DNA of 64,000 bases from assembly GCF_002850605.1 (NCBI RefSeq), contig NZ_NXGB01000002.1, positions 347,701 to 411,700 of the forward strand. Reading direction: 5' to 3'. The translations under genes and the position numbers were made by a program. The notes below the pieces were generated by a model that saw nothing but the letters and a program-made list of their open reading frames with translations, was not told the DNA's origin and made no database searches. The number at the start of each line of letters is the position of its first letter. The first letter of the stretch is position 1. Of this stretch, positions 40,002-48,556 are shown piece after piece. The stretch is from Pasteurella oralis. GTDB lineage: Bacteria; Pseudomonadota; Gammaproteobacteria; Enterobacterales; Pasteurellaceae.

Positions 40002-40973
40002 TTAATACCCCTGCTGATAGACTAATTCAGCTAATTTCACACTCATCAATGCTAAATTGAAGCGTTGTTCATCTGCCACAGACCAAAATTGAATACCATT
40101 TTCTAATTCATTTACTGTACTAAGATGAAGCTTGACTTGCGCTTCACTCGCTTCCATTTCACCGTTTGTCACTGGGGTCATGGTTTTTTCTGCATGATAT
40201 ACAAACAGTTCATGTTGTGACCAAGATGCTAATTGAGCTTGCGTATCTAATTGATAATCTGATAACACGCTAACTATTTGTCCTGTGCCATAAAATACGG
40301 GAACTTGGATAGTATGAAAAACAACATTTTCAAGCTGAGGAAAAACTTTTCGTGTCTGATTAACCAGAGTTGAGGTTAGTACAGGGAAAACATCAAAAGC
40401 CAAACGCTGTTCTGTTTCATCAAGGGGAATCCCATTTAACAAACGTGCTGTTTGTCCTGCTAATTGACTCACTTTATCTGCATTTGTATAAGATGCGGGC
40501 AACAATGAAGTTACCATGACTTGTTTTAACGGATTATTTGCCGCTAATTGTGCTATTGCAAGTGCAAGTTGTGTGACTTGCGGATCAGGTAAAGCAACAA
40601 TATTACGTTGACGTAATTCAGTTAATTTTTGCTCATTAACCGTTGGCACAACAACTGGTACATCTTGTAACGCAGCACAAACGCCTTTCATATCAATGAC
40701 AATACAACCTGTTTCCGCCGCCTTAGCAATATGTGATACTTGACTAATCTCACCTGCAAAGAACAAGTAATTCCATTCTGACCATTCAACTTCTTCAGGC
40801 TTAACTTGCGCCACACTTTTATTGTTAAAACGAATGCCCTGTTCTTCACTAAAAGGATAAATTTCCACGATAGATAATTGTGTAATCTCTAACTGGCTTT
40901 GTTCTAAAGCCTCCGCTAATTTTTCACTTAATTCAAACTCAGCCGCAATCGCGATATTTAAAGTTGCGCTCAT
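40002..40973 (-). CDS. usg: Usg-1-like protein of the aspartate-semialdehyde dehydrogenase family
   Basis: This 323-residue protein aligns in layout with aspartate-semialdehyde dehydrogenase: N-terminal nucleotide-binding part (LNIAIAAEFELSEKLAEALE) and C-terminal catalytic domain (RLLNGIPLDETEQRLAFDVFP). At the position where true Asd enzymes have the catalytic cysteine (NPNCS-type), it reads ALPDPQVTQL, with no cysteine. E. coli Usg-1 likewise lacks it. It is therefore probably not a dehydrogenase, and its real role is unknown. It is back to back with ybaK. Confidence 0.82.
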   Translation of the reverse strand: MSATLNIAIAAEFELSEKLAEALEQSQLEITQLSIVEIYPFSEEQGIRFNNKSVAQVKPEEVEWSEWNYLFFAGEISQVSHIAKAAETGCIVIDMKGVCAALQDVPVVVPTVNEQKLTELRQRNIVALPDPQVTQLALAIAQLAANNPLKQVMVTSLLPASYTNADKVSQLAGQTARLLNGIPLDETEQRLAFDVFPVLTSTLVNQTRKVFPQLENVVFHTIQVPVFYGTGQIVSVLSDYQLDTQAQLASWSQHELFVYHAEKTMTPVTNGEMEASEAQVKLHLSTVNELENGIQFWSVADEQRFNLALMSVKLAELVYQQGY

Positions 40974-41029
40974 TTTTCTCTCCGCTGTAAAATAGTTGGC
41001 TCATTTTACTGGAACAATAAGAAAAGACA

Positions 41030-41506
41030 ATGACACCGGCAATTGATTTACTGAAAAAACATAAGATCCCATTTAAGTTACATAGTTACGATCATGATCC
41101 TCACAATACACATTTTGGCGATGAAGCTGCCGAGAAGCTCGGGATTGATCCAAACCAGTCCTTTAAAACATTATTAGTCGCAGAAAATGGTGATCAGAAA
41201 AAGCTTGCTTGTTTTGTATTACCTACTGCTAATATGCTGAATTTAAAAAAAGCAGCCAAAGCAATCAATGTTAAGAAGGTAGAAATGGCAAACAAAGATT
41301 TTGCTCAGAAAAGTACGGGTTATTTGATCGGCGGCATTAGCCCACTGGGTCAAAAGAAAAGACTAAAAACTGTCGTTGCAAAATCCGCTTTACAATTTGA
41401 TCATATTTTTGTTTCTGGCGGCAAGCGCGGCTTGAGTGTCGAATTAGCACCACAGGATTTGGCACAACTGTTAAATGCTCAATTTTTAGATATTGTCGAT
41501 GACTAG
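41030..41506 (+). CDS. ybaK: Cys-tRNA(Pro)/Cys-tRNA(Cys) deacylase YbaK
   Basis: This 158-residue protein hydrolyses Cys-tRNA(Pro), a mischarged product of prolyl-tRNA synthetase, acting in trans. H. influenzae YbaK is the structurally studied member. Family features are [26 protein letters not shown], the catalytic-lysine segment [20 protein letters not shown] and [20 protein letters not shown]. It is monocistronic. The start has a weak ribosome-binding site (AAAAGA). Confidence 0.94.
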   Translation: MTPAIDLLKKHKIPFKLHSYDHDPHNTHFGDEAAEKLGIDPNQSFKTLLVAENGDQKKLACFVLPTANMLNLKKAAKAINVKKVEMANKDFAQKSTGYLIGGISPLGQKKRLKTVVAKSALQFDHIFVSGGKRGLSVELAPQDLAQLLNAQFLDIVDD

Positions 41507-41516
41507 TCTTAATATG

Positions 41517-41544
41517 ACATTACCAGCACAAAGGCTGGTAATGT
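41517..41544. repeat. Inverted repeat between ybaK and fabA
   Basis: ACATTACCAGC pairs with GCTGGTAATGT (11 bp) over a 6-base loop. Neither strand shows a T run directly after it, so a terminator role is uncertain. Confidence 0.5.
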
Positions 41545-41547
41545 AAA

Positions 41548-41556
41548 AAGTGCGGT
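41548..41556 (+). repeat. DNA uptake signal core
   Basis: Forward copy just past the inverted repeat, 21 bases from the fabA stop. Confidence 0.85.
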
Positions 41557-41576
41557 CTGTTTTATCTGAATTTTGC

Positions 41577-42107
41577 TTAAAAAGCGGTAGTATCTTGGAA
41601 CAATCCAACTTTCAGGTCAGTTGCGGTGTAAATAATACGACCATCAACCTCAACTTCACCGTCAGCCATACCCATGACAAGTTTGCGATTGATCACGCGT
41701 TTCATATTGATACGATAGATTACTTTTTTAGCAGTAGGTAAAATTTGCCCCGTAAATTTGACTTCACCAACGCCTAAAGCACGCCCTTTACCTTTACCAC
41801 CGATCCAACCTAAATAGAAGCCGACGAGTTGCCACATAGCATCTAAACCCAAACATCCCGGCATAACAGGATCACCAATAAAATGACAGCCAAAAAACGG
41901 TAAATCTGGTTTGATATCTAGCTCGGCTTCAATATAACCTTTATCAAAAGTACCACCAGTCTCTTTCATTTCCACTACGCGATCCATCATTAACATAGAT
42001 GGAGCTGGAAGTTGAGGTCCGTCTTCGCCAAATAATTCGCCACGTCCTGATGCAAGTAAATCTTCGTAGCTGTAACTACTCTTTTTATTTGGTGTACAAC
42101 TGTTCAT
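41577..42107 (-). CDS. fabA: 3-hydroxydecanoyl-ACP dehydratase/isomerase
   Basis: This 176-residue enzyme dehydrates 3-hydroxydecanoyl-ACP and isomerises the product to cis-3-decenoyl-ACP, the branch point to unsaturated fatty acids. The catalytic histidine is H75 in [14 protein letters not shown] and the catalytic aspartate D89 in CLGLDAMW. The body [15 protein letters not shown] matches the family start. It lies downstream of a Lon-like protease gene, with matP beyond that, an arrangement conserved in E. coli (matP-ycbZ-fabA). Confidence 0.96.
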   Translation of the reverse strand: MNSCTPNKKSSYSYEDLLASGRGELFGEDGPQLPAPSMLMMDRVVEMKETGGTFDKGYIEAELDIKPDLPFFGCHFIGDPVMPGCLGLDAMWQLVGFYLGWIGGKGKGRALGVGEVKFTGQILPTAKKVIYRINMKRVINRKLVMGMADGEVEVDGRIIYTATDLKVGLFQDTTAF

Positions 42108-42224
42108 TATTTTTAATCCTCCTCAATTTTAGGATATCTAAGCAAAGTCTGCTTGAATGCATTTTAACAGAGTTAGGCTTAAATAAAAATAGCTAACACT
42201 TGTACGCTTAACTTATCGGATCAG

Positions 42225-44042
42225 TTATCGCCGACGGAAAAACCATTCAAATATGCTACTCTTTTGCCACTGGTGTTCCACTCGCTGTTCTATACGACAT
42301 GCAATTAAGCGTGATATTGGCAATGTTTGCTCAGTATAAAGTTGATTTTCTTCTTCCACTAAATCACGCTGAAACAAAATTTCACAGGCTTGATACACAT
42401 CTTCCACTGGATAAATAAAAAATTGTCCATCTTTGACTGCATTTACGACATCTTCACTTAAACTAAGTTGATGAATAACCGCGCTGGGTACCATCACCCC
42501 TTGCTCACCAGTTAAGCCACGGCTAGCACAAATTGAGAAAAAACCTTCAATTTTGGCATTTACTCCACCAACGGAATGCACTAAGCCAAATTGATCAATG
42601 GCGCCAGTGATAGCAATAGATTGAGGTAAAGGTTGATCTGATAACGCACTAGCTAATACACAAAAGCTGGCTAATGAGGCACTATCACCATCAATTTCCC
42701 CATAAGACTGTTCAAATACTAAAGACGCAGAAAATGGCAATTGAGAAGGCAATTGCAAAACATGCGCTAAACAGGCTTCTGCAATCATAATACTTTTACC
42801 ATGAATATTACCTGCAAGTTCACTTTTACGTTCAACATCTACAACTTCGCCATCACCAAACTGCACAATACAACTAATTCGAGATGGCTCACCAAACACC
42901 ATTGGCGTGCCAGGATATTCAATGACTGATAATCCATTAATTTGACCAACTATTTCCCCTTCTGTTGCCACATAGACTTGCTCGTGCAAAATATCTGCAT
43001 AAGTTTGTTCTTGCAAGAAACCTTGTTGTAATGCTTTTTGCTGAAAAAAGTGTTCAAAATCCTGTGCATTTAATAACGAATTGTTTTGCTTTTGACTTAA
43101 AATTGCAGTGCTAGTGAGAATTTCTTTTAATTTCAAAGGCGAAATAGAAACGAAACAGCGATCTTCGCTGTCACGTACTAACAATTGATATAGCTTATTC
43201 AATCCCTCTAAACTTAACGGTGGTAATTGATGCTGACTAGCAAAGGATTGTATATATTCTGCCCATTTCAAGCGATTTTCTGCTTTTTCAACAGCGTAAT
43301 AACTTTCAATTTCAGAATAATCGGCTAAATCATATAAATCAGCATCTAAGGAGGCTAACGTGGCTAGTTCTTCTCGATTACCAACTAAAATCACTTTTAA
43401 ATTCAAAGGATAACCCGGTATATCACATGGCAAATCTTTAAATGGATGTGCTGAATACCAATCAAAATGTTGAGTGAGTAAAATTTGTTTTAAACGTAAC
43501 CATAAATCAAATTGTGTGATTAACGACGCCAGCGCAAGAACTAACACACCACCATTAACTTGATGTACTAACCCCGCATTGAGCTGAATTTCTCGTGATG
43601 AAGGATGTATACGTAAAGAACCAAAGAGTTGAAATTGATCAACATATAATGCACTAGCTACTGATTTTTTCGCAGCAAAATTATCTACAATAGATTGTGC
43701 CGCTTCAACTGCCACAGTAGGGAACGAAAAAGAATCCCCTTGTTGTATTAAATATTGCACGCCTCGAATCTGGGTATCGTCACTTTGCTGCGCTAGAATT
43801 GCTTGTTCTAATAAACTGAGATACTCTCCTTGTTCATCCCCTTTCAGCACTAACAAATTGCGCTGAGGGTTGCGTAAGAACTGTGTTATTGCCGCGTTTG
43901 CTCGAGGCTGTAGCGCAAAAAAATCTGTTGTTGAATGTGGTAATTCAGTTAATTGAAGTGTTGGGCGTAAATCTTGCCATGAGAGCGCTTTTTCAGCTAA
44001 AAAGGATGGATTCACAGGTATTCTCTCGTTATGTTGAGTCAT
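42225..44042 (-). CDS. Lon-family protease homologue (LonB/YcbZ type)
   Basis: This 605-residue protein has a degenerate AAA-like N-terminal half (FLVLKGDEQGEYLSLL-type start) and a C-terminal Lon protease domain with the catalytic serine in YGEIDGDSASLASFC (about residue 452) and the lysine in GGVNAKIEGFF (about 495). It is the YcbZ type, not classical Lon. Substrates are unknown. It is transcribed with or just ahead of fabA (117-base gap) and divergently from matP. Confidence 0.88.
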   Translation of the reverse strand: MTQHNERIPVNPSFLAEKALSWQDLRPTLQLTELPHSTTDFFALQPRANAAITQFLRNPQRNLLVLKGDEQGEYLSLLEQAILAQQSDDTQIRGVQYLIQQGDSFSFPTVAVEAAQSIVDNFAAKKSVASALYVDQFQLFGSLRIHPSSREIQLNAGLVHQVNGGVLVLALASLITQFDLWLRLKQILLTQHFDWYSAHPFKDLPCDIPGYPLNLKVILVGNREELATLASLDADLYDLADYSEIESYYAVEKAENRLKWAEYIQSFASQHQLPPLSLEGLNKLYQLLVRDSEDRCFVSISPLKLKEILTSTAILSQKQNNSLLNAQDFEHFFQQKALQQGFLQEQTYADILHEQVYVATEGEIVGQINGLSVIEYPGTPMVFGEPSRISCIVQFGDGEVVDVERKSELAGNIHGKSIMIAEACLAHVLQLPSQLPFSASLVFEQSYGEIDGDSASLASFCVLASALSDQPLPQSIAITGAIDQFGLVHSVGGVNAKIEGFFSICASRGLTGEQGVMVPSAVIHQLSLSEDVVNAVKDGQFFIYPVEDVYQACEILFQRDLVEEENQLYTEQTLPISRLIACRIEQRVEHQWQKSSIFEWFFRRR

Positions 44043-44169
44043 TATTTTTCAGAATTTGGCATTATCGCATATTTCCTAAAATAGTGAAAATCTGCTAGAA
44101 AAAAAGGCAAAAACAGCGTATATTGATAACAGTTACCACGTCACTAATTCGTTTAAATGAGAGAATACA

Positions 44170-44616
44170 ATGAAATATCAAAAACTGGAAAACCAAGAAG
44201 CACATTGGAAATGGTTGTATTTAATCAAGAAACACCGTGAAGGTGAAAACATTACTGCCTATGAAGAGAAAAGTTTACGTGAAGATAAAGTCCAACAACT
44301 CATTTCCTACCAAAATAAACCACAACAAATCGAAGAATGGATTGTTCAACATTTATCACCTCAGCTGATTATCAAGTTAGACCAAGCCATTCGTGCGCGC
44401 CGTAAACGTTTTTTTAATGGTGAAAAACAATCTACTAAGAAAAAATCTATCGATTTAGAATATGCGGTTTGGTTGCGCCTTTCTCGTTATTCACGCAAAA
44501 TGAAAATGACCCTATCTGAAACTATTACTTACATGATTGATGAACGTGAAAGCAAGGTGCAATTTGAAAGTCAAATATCTGCCATGAAAGCAGGGTTAAA
44601 AGATTTATTAAAATAA
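44170..44616 (+). CDS. matP: Macrodomain Ter protein MatP
   Basis: This 148-residue DNA-binding protein organises the replication-terminus macrodomain by binding matS sites. It has the four-helix N-terminal part (KYQKLENQEAHWKWLYLIKK), the ribbon-helix-helix (KKSIDLEYAVWLRLSRYSRKMKMTLSETITYMID shown here as KSIDLEYAVWLRLSRYS and MTLSETITYMID) and a C-terminal coiled coil (SQISAMKAGLKDLLK). Neighbour order with the Lon-like gene and fabA is conserved. I saw no matS-like GTGAC-N-GTCAC motif in the window. Confidence 0.93.
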   Translation: MKYQKLENQEAHWKWLYLIKKHREGENITAYEEKSLREDKVQQLISYQNKPQQIEEWIVQHLSPQLIIKLDQAIRARRKRFFNGEKQSTKKKSIDLEYAVWLRLSRYSRKMKMTLSETITYMIDERESKVQFESQISAMKAGLKDLLK

Positions 44617-44631
44617 TTCGTTAGACAAACG

Positions 44632-44660
44632 AAAAGACAAGGCTGCAATCCTTGTCTTTT
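44632..44660. terminator. Bidirectional terminator between matP and cspD
   Basis: AAAAGACAAGG pairs with CCTTGTCTTTT (11 bp) over a 7-base loop. Confidence 0.82.
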
Positions 44661-44695
44661 ATGTTTTGACTAAATGTAAATAAGAAGATTATATA

Positions 44696-44905
44696 TTATT
44701 CAACAATTGGAATAATTTTCGTTGCGTGTGACCCTTTATCACCATGAACAACTTCAAATTGGACTTTTTGCCCCGCTTTTAAAGAACGATAACCATCCAT
44801 CTCAATCACTGAATAATGTGCAAAAATGTCTGCATCTGTTCCTTCCGCAGAAATGAATCCAAACCCTTTTGCATTATTGAACCATTTAACAACACCAACT
44901 TCCAT
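44696..44905 (-). CDS. cspD: Cold-shock-like protein CspD
   Basis: About 69 residues, a single cold-shock domain that binds single-stranded nucleic acid. RNP1 is KGFGFI and RNP2 DIFAHYS. MEVGVVKWFNNAKGFGFI and YRSLKAGQKVQFEV match E. coli CspD, a replication inhibitor in stationary phase, better than CspA. The longer frame beginning at 44974 is not used: GAGG lies just before the ATG at 44905. The 5' region holds a hairpin (GGTCG/CGACC at 44922-44933) and a perfect palindrome. Confidence 0.92.
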   Translation of the reverse strand: MEVGVVKWFNNAKGFGFISAEGTDADIFAHYSVIEMDGYRSLKAGQKVQFEVVHGDKGSHATKIIPIVE

Positions 44906-44952
44906 AATTAAAACCTCTAATGGTCGAACGACCTTAACTACTTTTATTTTAA

Positions 44953-44970
44953 TAAGACAAATTTGTCTTA
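44953..44970. promoter_or_regulatory. Perfect 18-base palindrome upstream of cspD
   Basis: TAAGACAAATTTGTCTTA is perfectly symmetric, with nine-base half sites, about 50 bases before the cspD start. Its size fits a dimeric regulator, but I cannot name one. It may instead form part of a structured leader. Confidence 0.5.
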
Positions 44971-45122
44971 CCACCCAAATTTGATTTAGCTAAATATTCG
45001 GCGAATTTTCTCTTTTTGGCAATTAAAAATAGTTTAAAATCAAACCGAGATCACAAAATTTTTACTTTTTGGAAGCGCTTACTCAATTCAGCGAGGTCAT
45101 CATAATGAGTTAAGTCGTTGCC

Positions 45123-45272
45123 TTATTCGGCTGAATATGTTTCGCGCAACTCTTGAGCAACAAGTGCAATTGCTTCACCAGCACTCACTCCTTGTGCCAT
45201 CAGCGCTTGAATTTTTTCTACTGCAACTTGTTGTTGCTCATGAGTTAAATTAAGTAGAATATTATCTAACAT
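45123..45272 (-). CDS. yoaH: YoaH / UPF0181 family small protein
   Basis: A 49-residue protein: [20 protein letters not shown], then [20 protein letters not shown] and ELRETYSAE. It matches E. coli YoaH ([20 protein letters not shown] and GQAIALVAEEL) closely, so it is a real gene despite its size. Function unknown. It lies 41 bases downstream of truC on the same strand. The same frame stays open for 23 codons after its stop, giving a protein-like tail; E. coli YoaH is ten residues longer than this one. Confidence 0.88.
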   Translation of the reverse strand: MLDNILLNLTHEQQQVAVEKIQALMAQGVSAGEAIALVAQELRETYSAE

Positions 45273-45306
45273 TCTTTTTACCTATAAAAAAATTATCAAA
45301 AAATTG

Positions 45307-45315
45307 ACCGCACTT
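45307..45315 (-). repeat. DNA uptake signal core overlapping the truC stop
   Basis: Reverse copy whose last bases overlap the truC stop codon. Confidence 0.85.
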
Positions 45316-46045
45316 AATTTAGTGCATTTAAATTCCAACCAAAAATTTTAATCAAATCGAGCCATTGTTGATCTAAATTTGCACTAACATCAAGTCGCTG
45401 TTGGGTGATTGGGTGAGTAAAAATCAAACGTTCTGCATGCAACATCAAACGCTGAACGCCAGTATGTTCAGTTAATGCTCGATTTTGATGTAAATCGCCA
45501 TACTGTGTATCACCTAAAATAGGATGAAAAATATGCTTCATGTGACGACGTAATTGATGTTTCCGTCCAGTATGAGGGACCAAACGCACTAAAGAATAAC
45601 GTGTAGTATTATATTTTTTAACCGCATAAGGCATTTCAACTGTACATAGTCCAAAATAATCAGTCACTGCCTGTTGTGCAGCTTTATCTGCTTGAGCAAA
45701 CTTATCCGCTACTTTATCCAATTGTACTTTCAATGGATAGTCAATCTGTGCCTGCCCAGTTAAATAGCCCCGTACAATCGCTAAATAACGCTTTTCAACT
45801 TGCTTATTTTCAAATTGTAAACAAAGCAAATTAGCCACTGTACTATTTAATGCAAATAACAATACACCAGATGTAGGACGATCTAAACGATGAATAGGAT
45901 ACACATGCTGCCCTATTTGATCGCGTAATGTCTGCATGACAAACTGCGTTTCATGGCTATCTAACCAACTTCGATGAACCAACATACCTGCTGGCTTATT
46001 TACTGCGACGATATATTCATCTTGATATAAAATAATTAATTGCAT
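45314..46045 (-). CDS. truC: tRNA pseudouridine(65) synthase TruC
   Basis: This 243-residue RluA-family enzyme makes pseudouridine at position 65 of tRNA. The catalytic aspartate is D55 in IHRLDRPTSGVLLFAL; the N-terminal LYQDEYIVAVNKPAGMLVH and the C-terminal TGRKHQLRRHMKHIFHPILGD complete the family pattern. It follows yqcC with a three-base gap on the same strand, as in E. coli, so the two form an operon. Confidence 0.94.
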   Translation of the reverse strand: MQLIILYQDEYIVAVNKPAGMLVHRSWLDSHETQFVMQTLRDQIGQHVYPIHRLDRPTSGVLLFALNSTVANLLCLQFENKQVEKRYLAIVRGYLTGQAQIDYPLKVQLDKVADKFAQADKAAQQAVTDYFGLCTVEMPYAVKKYNTTRYSLVRLVPHTGRKHQLRRHMKHIFHPILGDTQYGDLHQNRALTEHTGVQRLMLHAERLIFTHPITQQRLDVSANLDQQWLDLIKIFGWNLNALN

Positions 46046-46048
46046 GTT

Positions 46049-46360
46049 TTATTTTTGTAGCAATGTTTCAATTTCGCTGATCGGACGCAATAATTTATCT
46101 AAACCAGCCATGTCCTTTAGCACCTCTTCCAGATAAGGCGTAATCGAAATTTTACTTGGCAGCATTTCACCACGTTCTATCAATGCATGCATTCTTGGAA
46201 TAAAAATCCATTGCAACCATTCGGTTGGTGACATCGTATCTAAAGCAAAAGGCTGCTCACTTAAAAAAGCACTTTCCTCTGGAGGAGTCGCTTGCCACAA
46301 TGCCAACTCTTGCATAACCGCTTGCAATTGCTGTAAATAAATTTGAGTTTGTTGATGCAT
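46049..46360 (-). CDS. yqcC: YqcC family protein (DUF446)
   Basis: This 103-residue helical protein has the DUF446 signature PFALDTMSPTEWLQWIFIPRM followed by LPSKISITPYLEEVL. Function is unknown. It is the first gene of yqcC-truC and is back to back with the DUF2310 gene. AGTAAGGGAAC provides a ribosome-binding site. The gap to the divergent gene (46361-46489) contains the promoters of both. Confidence 0.88.
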   Translation of the reverse strand: MHQQTQIYLQQLQAVMQELALWQATPPEESAFLSEQPFALDTMSPTEWLQWIFIPRMHALIERGEMLPSKISITPYLEEVLKDMAGLDKLLRPISEIETLLQK

Positions 46361-46489
46361 AGTTGTTCCCTTACTAAAAATAAGGCAGTATTTTAGGGGA
46401 TTTTATCCATTTACACTACTGCTAGAGAAAAGAGCAGCTAGTTTAAGTAAAATTAATTAAAATAGTATACAAAACTGATAAAGCATTTA

Positions 46490-47275
46490 ATGACTATGTA
46501 CCTCATCGAAACTTTTTTTCACTATGTTGCAACAGAAGCGGAACAAAACCCGACTTATTTACTTAATCAAATCATTGATCAATGGCGCTACAATGGACAA
46601 ATTATTGGACGTGAAATCCCTGTTTATGTCGCAGAACAAGAACAACAGCAAGGATTTGCAATACGCGTTATTTGCCCTGAACAGCACAGCTTATTACCTG
46701 AATTTAATAATTTTGAAGTAGAAAAAGCTCTTGAAAAGGCACAAAAGTGCGGTCTGTTTTTTGATAGTTTCCATGTCATCGCTGATGATCTTAACTCTGA
46801 TCAAACTTGTACACAAACTACACCTAGTTGGCAGGTATTATATACGACCTATCTACAATCCTGTTCACCACTACATAGCGGCGATGATCTCTGCCCTATC
46901 CCTTTGTATAAACAGCTCAAAAACATACCGCACTTAAGTATGGATCTGATTAAGTGGCAAGAAAATTGGCAAGCTTGCGATCAATTACAAATGAATGGCT
47001 CAGTATTAGAACAACAAGCATTGATGGAAATCTCAGATATAAAAAGCACATTAGCCAAACATGGACGCTATTTAGCCCAAGATATCGAACAACACACAGG
47101 CATCCCAACTTATTACTATTTATATCGTATTGGTGGTGAAAACTTAGAAACAGAACAACAACGCTGCTGCCCTAGTTGCCACAAAGCATGGCGTCTAGAC
47201 AACCTGCTTTTTGACTTATTTTATTTTAAATGTGATGATTGCCGTTTAGTATCTAACTTATCATGGCATTATTAA
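46490..47275 (+). CDS. DUF2310 protein with C-terminal zinc ribbon
   Basis: This 261-residue protein ends with a zinc ribbon (CCPSCHKAW, 14 residues later CDDCRL) after a long N-terminal domain with YLIETFFHYVATEAEQNP. This is the DUF2310 family, described as zinc-ribbon, possibly nucleic-acid-binding. It has no known role. In E. coli the gene syd lies between truC-yqcC and queF-ppnN; here this gene occupies that place. A second ATG at 46496 is equally possible, as no clear ribosome-binding site is visible. Two uptake signals lie inside. Confidence 0.82.
   Translation: MTMYLIETFFHYVATEAEQNPTYLLNQIIDQWRYNGQIIGREIPVYVAEQEQQQGFAIRVICPEQHSLLPEFNNFEVEKALEKAQKCGLFFDSFHVIADDLNSDQTCTQTTPSWQVLYTTYLQSCSPLHSGDDLCPIPLYKQLKNIPHLSMDLIKWQENWQACDQLQMNGSVLEQQALMEISDIKSTLAKHGRYLAQDIEQHTGIPTYYYLYRIGGENLETEQQRCCPSCHKAWRLDNLLFDLFYFKCDDCRLVSNLSWHY
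46745..46753 (+). repeat. DNA uptake signal core inside the DUF2310 gene
   Basis: Forward copy in the codons for QKCGLFF. Confidence 0.85.
46927..46935 (-). repeat. DNA uptake signal core inside the DUF2310 gene
   Basis: Reverse copy in the codons for IPHLSM. Confidence 0.85.
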
Positions 47276-47502
47276 GCTATTTTTGCTTGTACAAAATAAA
47301 ACAGCATCCCTAGTTAAGTGACTATTTGTATTTTCTTTACGAAAAGCAGCTGTTTTTACAGCTCGTACAACGCTAGTATGATTTTTCTAAATATCATGCT
47401 CCTATAAAGCACTTTATACGGGAAGATTAAAATAAAAAACTTAAAAGTTACTCAATTTCTAATGAATTTCGCACAACAATAAATTATTACGCATAAAAAA
47501 TT

Positions 47503-47682
47503 GCCCCGTTTAAGCCGCCGAACATAGTTAAAATTTTTAGATTAATTTTGAGTGTTTGAGTTTGCATAGCAAGCGAGTTACAAAATTAACCGTGAAAAAA
47601 ATTTTAATGAAGAGAGAAAAAAGACTTAGTCGAGGGGTGTTGCTTTTGCTTACTTTTCTTTGCATAAGCAAAGAAAAGTAAG
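47503..47682. repeat. Structured intergenic repeat-like element upstream of queF
   Basis: This stretch of the 433-base gap (47276-47708) is built of nested inverted repeats. TTAAAATTTTT (47528-47538) pairs with AAAAATTTTAA (47597-47607); inside it TTAATTTTG (47542-47550) pairs with CAAAATTAA (47581-47589), with a small TTGC-ATA-GCAA tip. Then CTTACTTTTCTTTGC (47649-47663) pairs perfectly with GCAAAGAAAAGTAAG (47668-47682). The layout resembles a dispersed non-coding element. Only one copy is in the window. The remainder of the gap shows a short hairpin at 47348-47363 and nothing else. Confidence 0.6.
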
Positions 47683-47708
47683 TTCAAATTTGAAAAGGAA
47701 AAAACAAC

Positions 47709-48548
47709 ATGCACTATCAACACAATAGCCTAAACAAACTCACACTTGGACAACAAACTCAATATTCCAGCAATTATGACCGCACTTTACTGCAAGCAGT
47801 ACCTCGTCAATTAAATCGAGATAGTTTAGGCATTACCCAAATACAACCATTTACTCACGGTGCGGATATTTGGACTGCTTATGAAATTTCATGGTTAAAC
47901 CCTAAAGGGGTACCGCAAGTCGCAATTGCAGATATAGAAATTGATTTTCAAAGTGAAAACTTAATCGAATCTAAAAGCTTTAAACTGTATTTAAACAGCT
48001 TTAATCAAACTCCCTTTGACTCATTTTTCGCAGTGCAACGTACTTTAGAACAAGATTTAACAGACTGTGCGAAAGGAACAGCGAAAGTACAGCTTCATCC
48101 ACTGGCGAAATATGATCAAGAGCATATCGCGCAATTCAGTGGCGAATGTATTGATGAATTAGATATTACCATTACTCACTATGACTTTGATGCAGCAGTA
48201 TTAGAAAACTGTTGCAATGACGTTATAGTTGAAGAAACCTTAGTTAGCCATTTATTAAAATCAAATTGTTTAATCACTAACCAGCCTGATTGGGGGAGTT
48301 TACAAATTCACTATGTAGGTAAACAAATTGATCGCGAAAAACTATTACGTTACATTATCTCTTTCCGCCAGCACAACGAATTTCATGAGCAATGTGTAGA
48401 GCGTATTTTCTGTGACTTAATGCAGTTTGCACAACCAGAAAAATTAACGGTATATGCACGCTATACTCGACGAGGAGGTTTAGATATTAATCCATTCCGT
48501 TCAAACTTTGAAACAGTGCCAATAAACCAACGTTTAGCTCGCCAATAG
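47709..48548 (+). CDS. queF: NADPH-dependent 7-cyano-7-deazaguanine reductase QueF
   Basis: This 279-residue tunnelling-fold enzyme reduces preQ0 to preQ1 for queuosine in tRNA. It is the long, two-domain type. The active cysteine is in [20 protein letters not shown]; the substrate-binding glutamate segment is [17 protein letters not shown]; the NADPH-binding [15 protein letters not shown] lies in the N-terminal half. ppnN follows eight bases later, so both are probably co-transcribed. No preQ1 riboswitch was seen upstream. Confidence 0.95.
   Translation: MHYQHNSLNKLTLGQQTQYSSNYDRTLLQAVPRQLNRDSLGITQIQPFTHGADIWTAYEISWLNPKGVPQVAIADIEIDFQSENLIESKSFKLYLNSFNQTPFDSFFAVQRTLEQDLTDCAKGTAKVQLHPLAKYDQEHIAQFSGECIDELDITITHYDFDAAVLENCCNDVIVEETLVSHLLKSNCLITNQPDWGSLQIHYVGKQIDREKLLRYIISFRQHNEFHEQCVERIFCDLMQFAQPEKLTVYARYTRRGGLDINPFRSNFETVPINQRLARQ
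47779..47787 (-). repeat. DNA uptake signal core inside queF
   Basis: Reverse copy in the codons for YDRTLLQ near the N-terminus. Confidence 0.85.
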
Positions 48549-48556
48549 GAGATGTT

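Noticed and set aside
42140..42160. AAGCA-N5-TGCTT inverted repeat upstream of fabA as a FabR/FadR site
   Set aside because: It does not match the known FabR or FadR consensus and is short enough to occur by chance.
44906..44974. Longer N-terminus for cspD
   Set aside because: The 23 extra residues cover the palindrome and hairpin, and the cold-shock domain starts at the ATG with a ribosome-binding site.
47600..47708. Possible preQ1 riboswitch before queF
   Set aside because: The GAGGGGTGTTG stretch lacks the conserved preQ1-I core and the A-rich tail; the region is better explained by inverted repeats.
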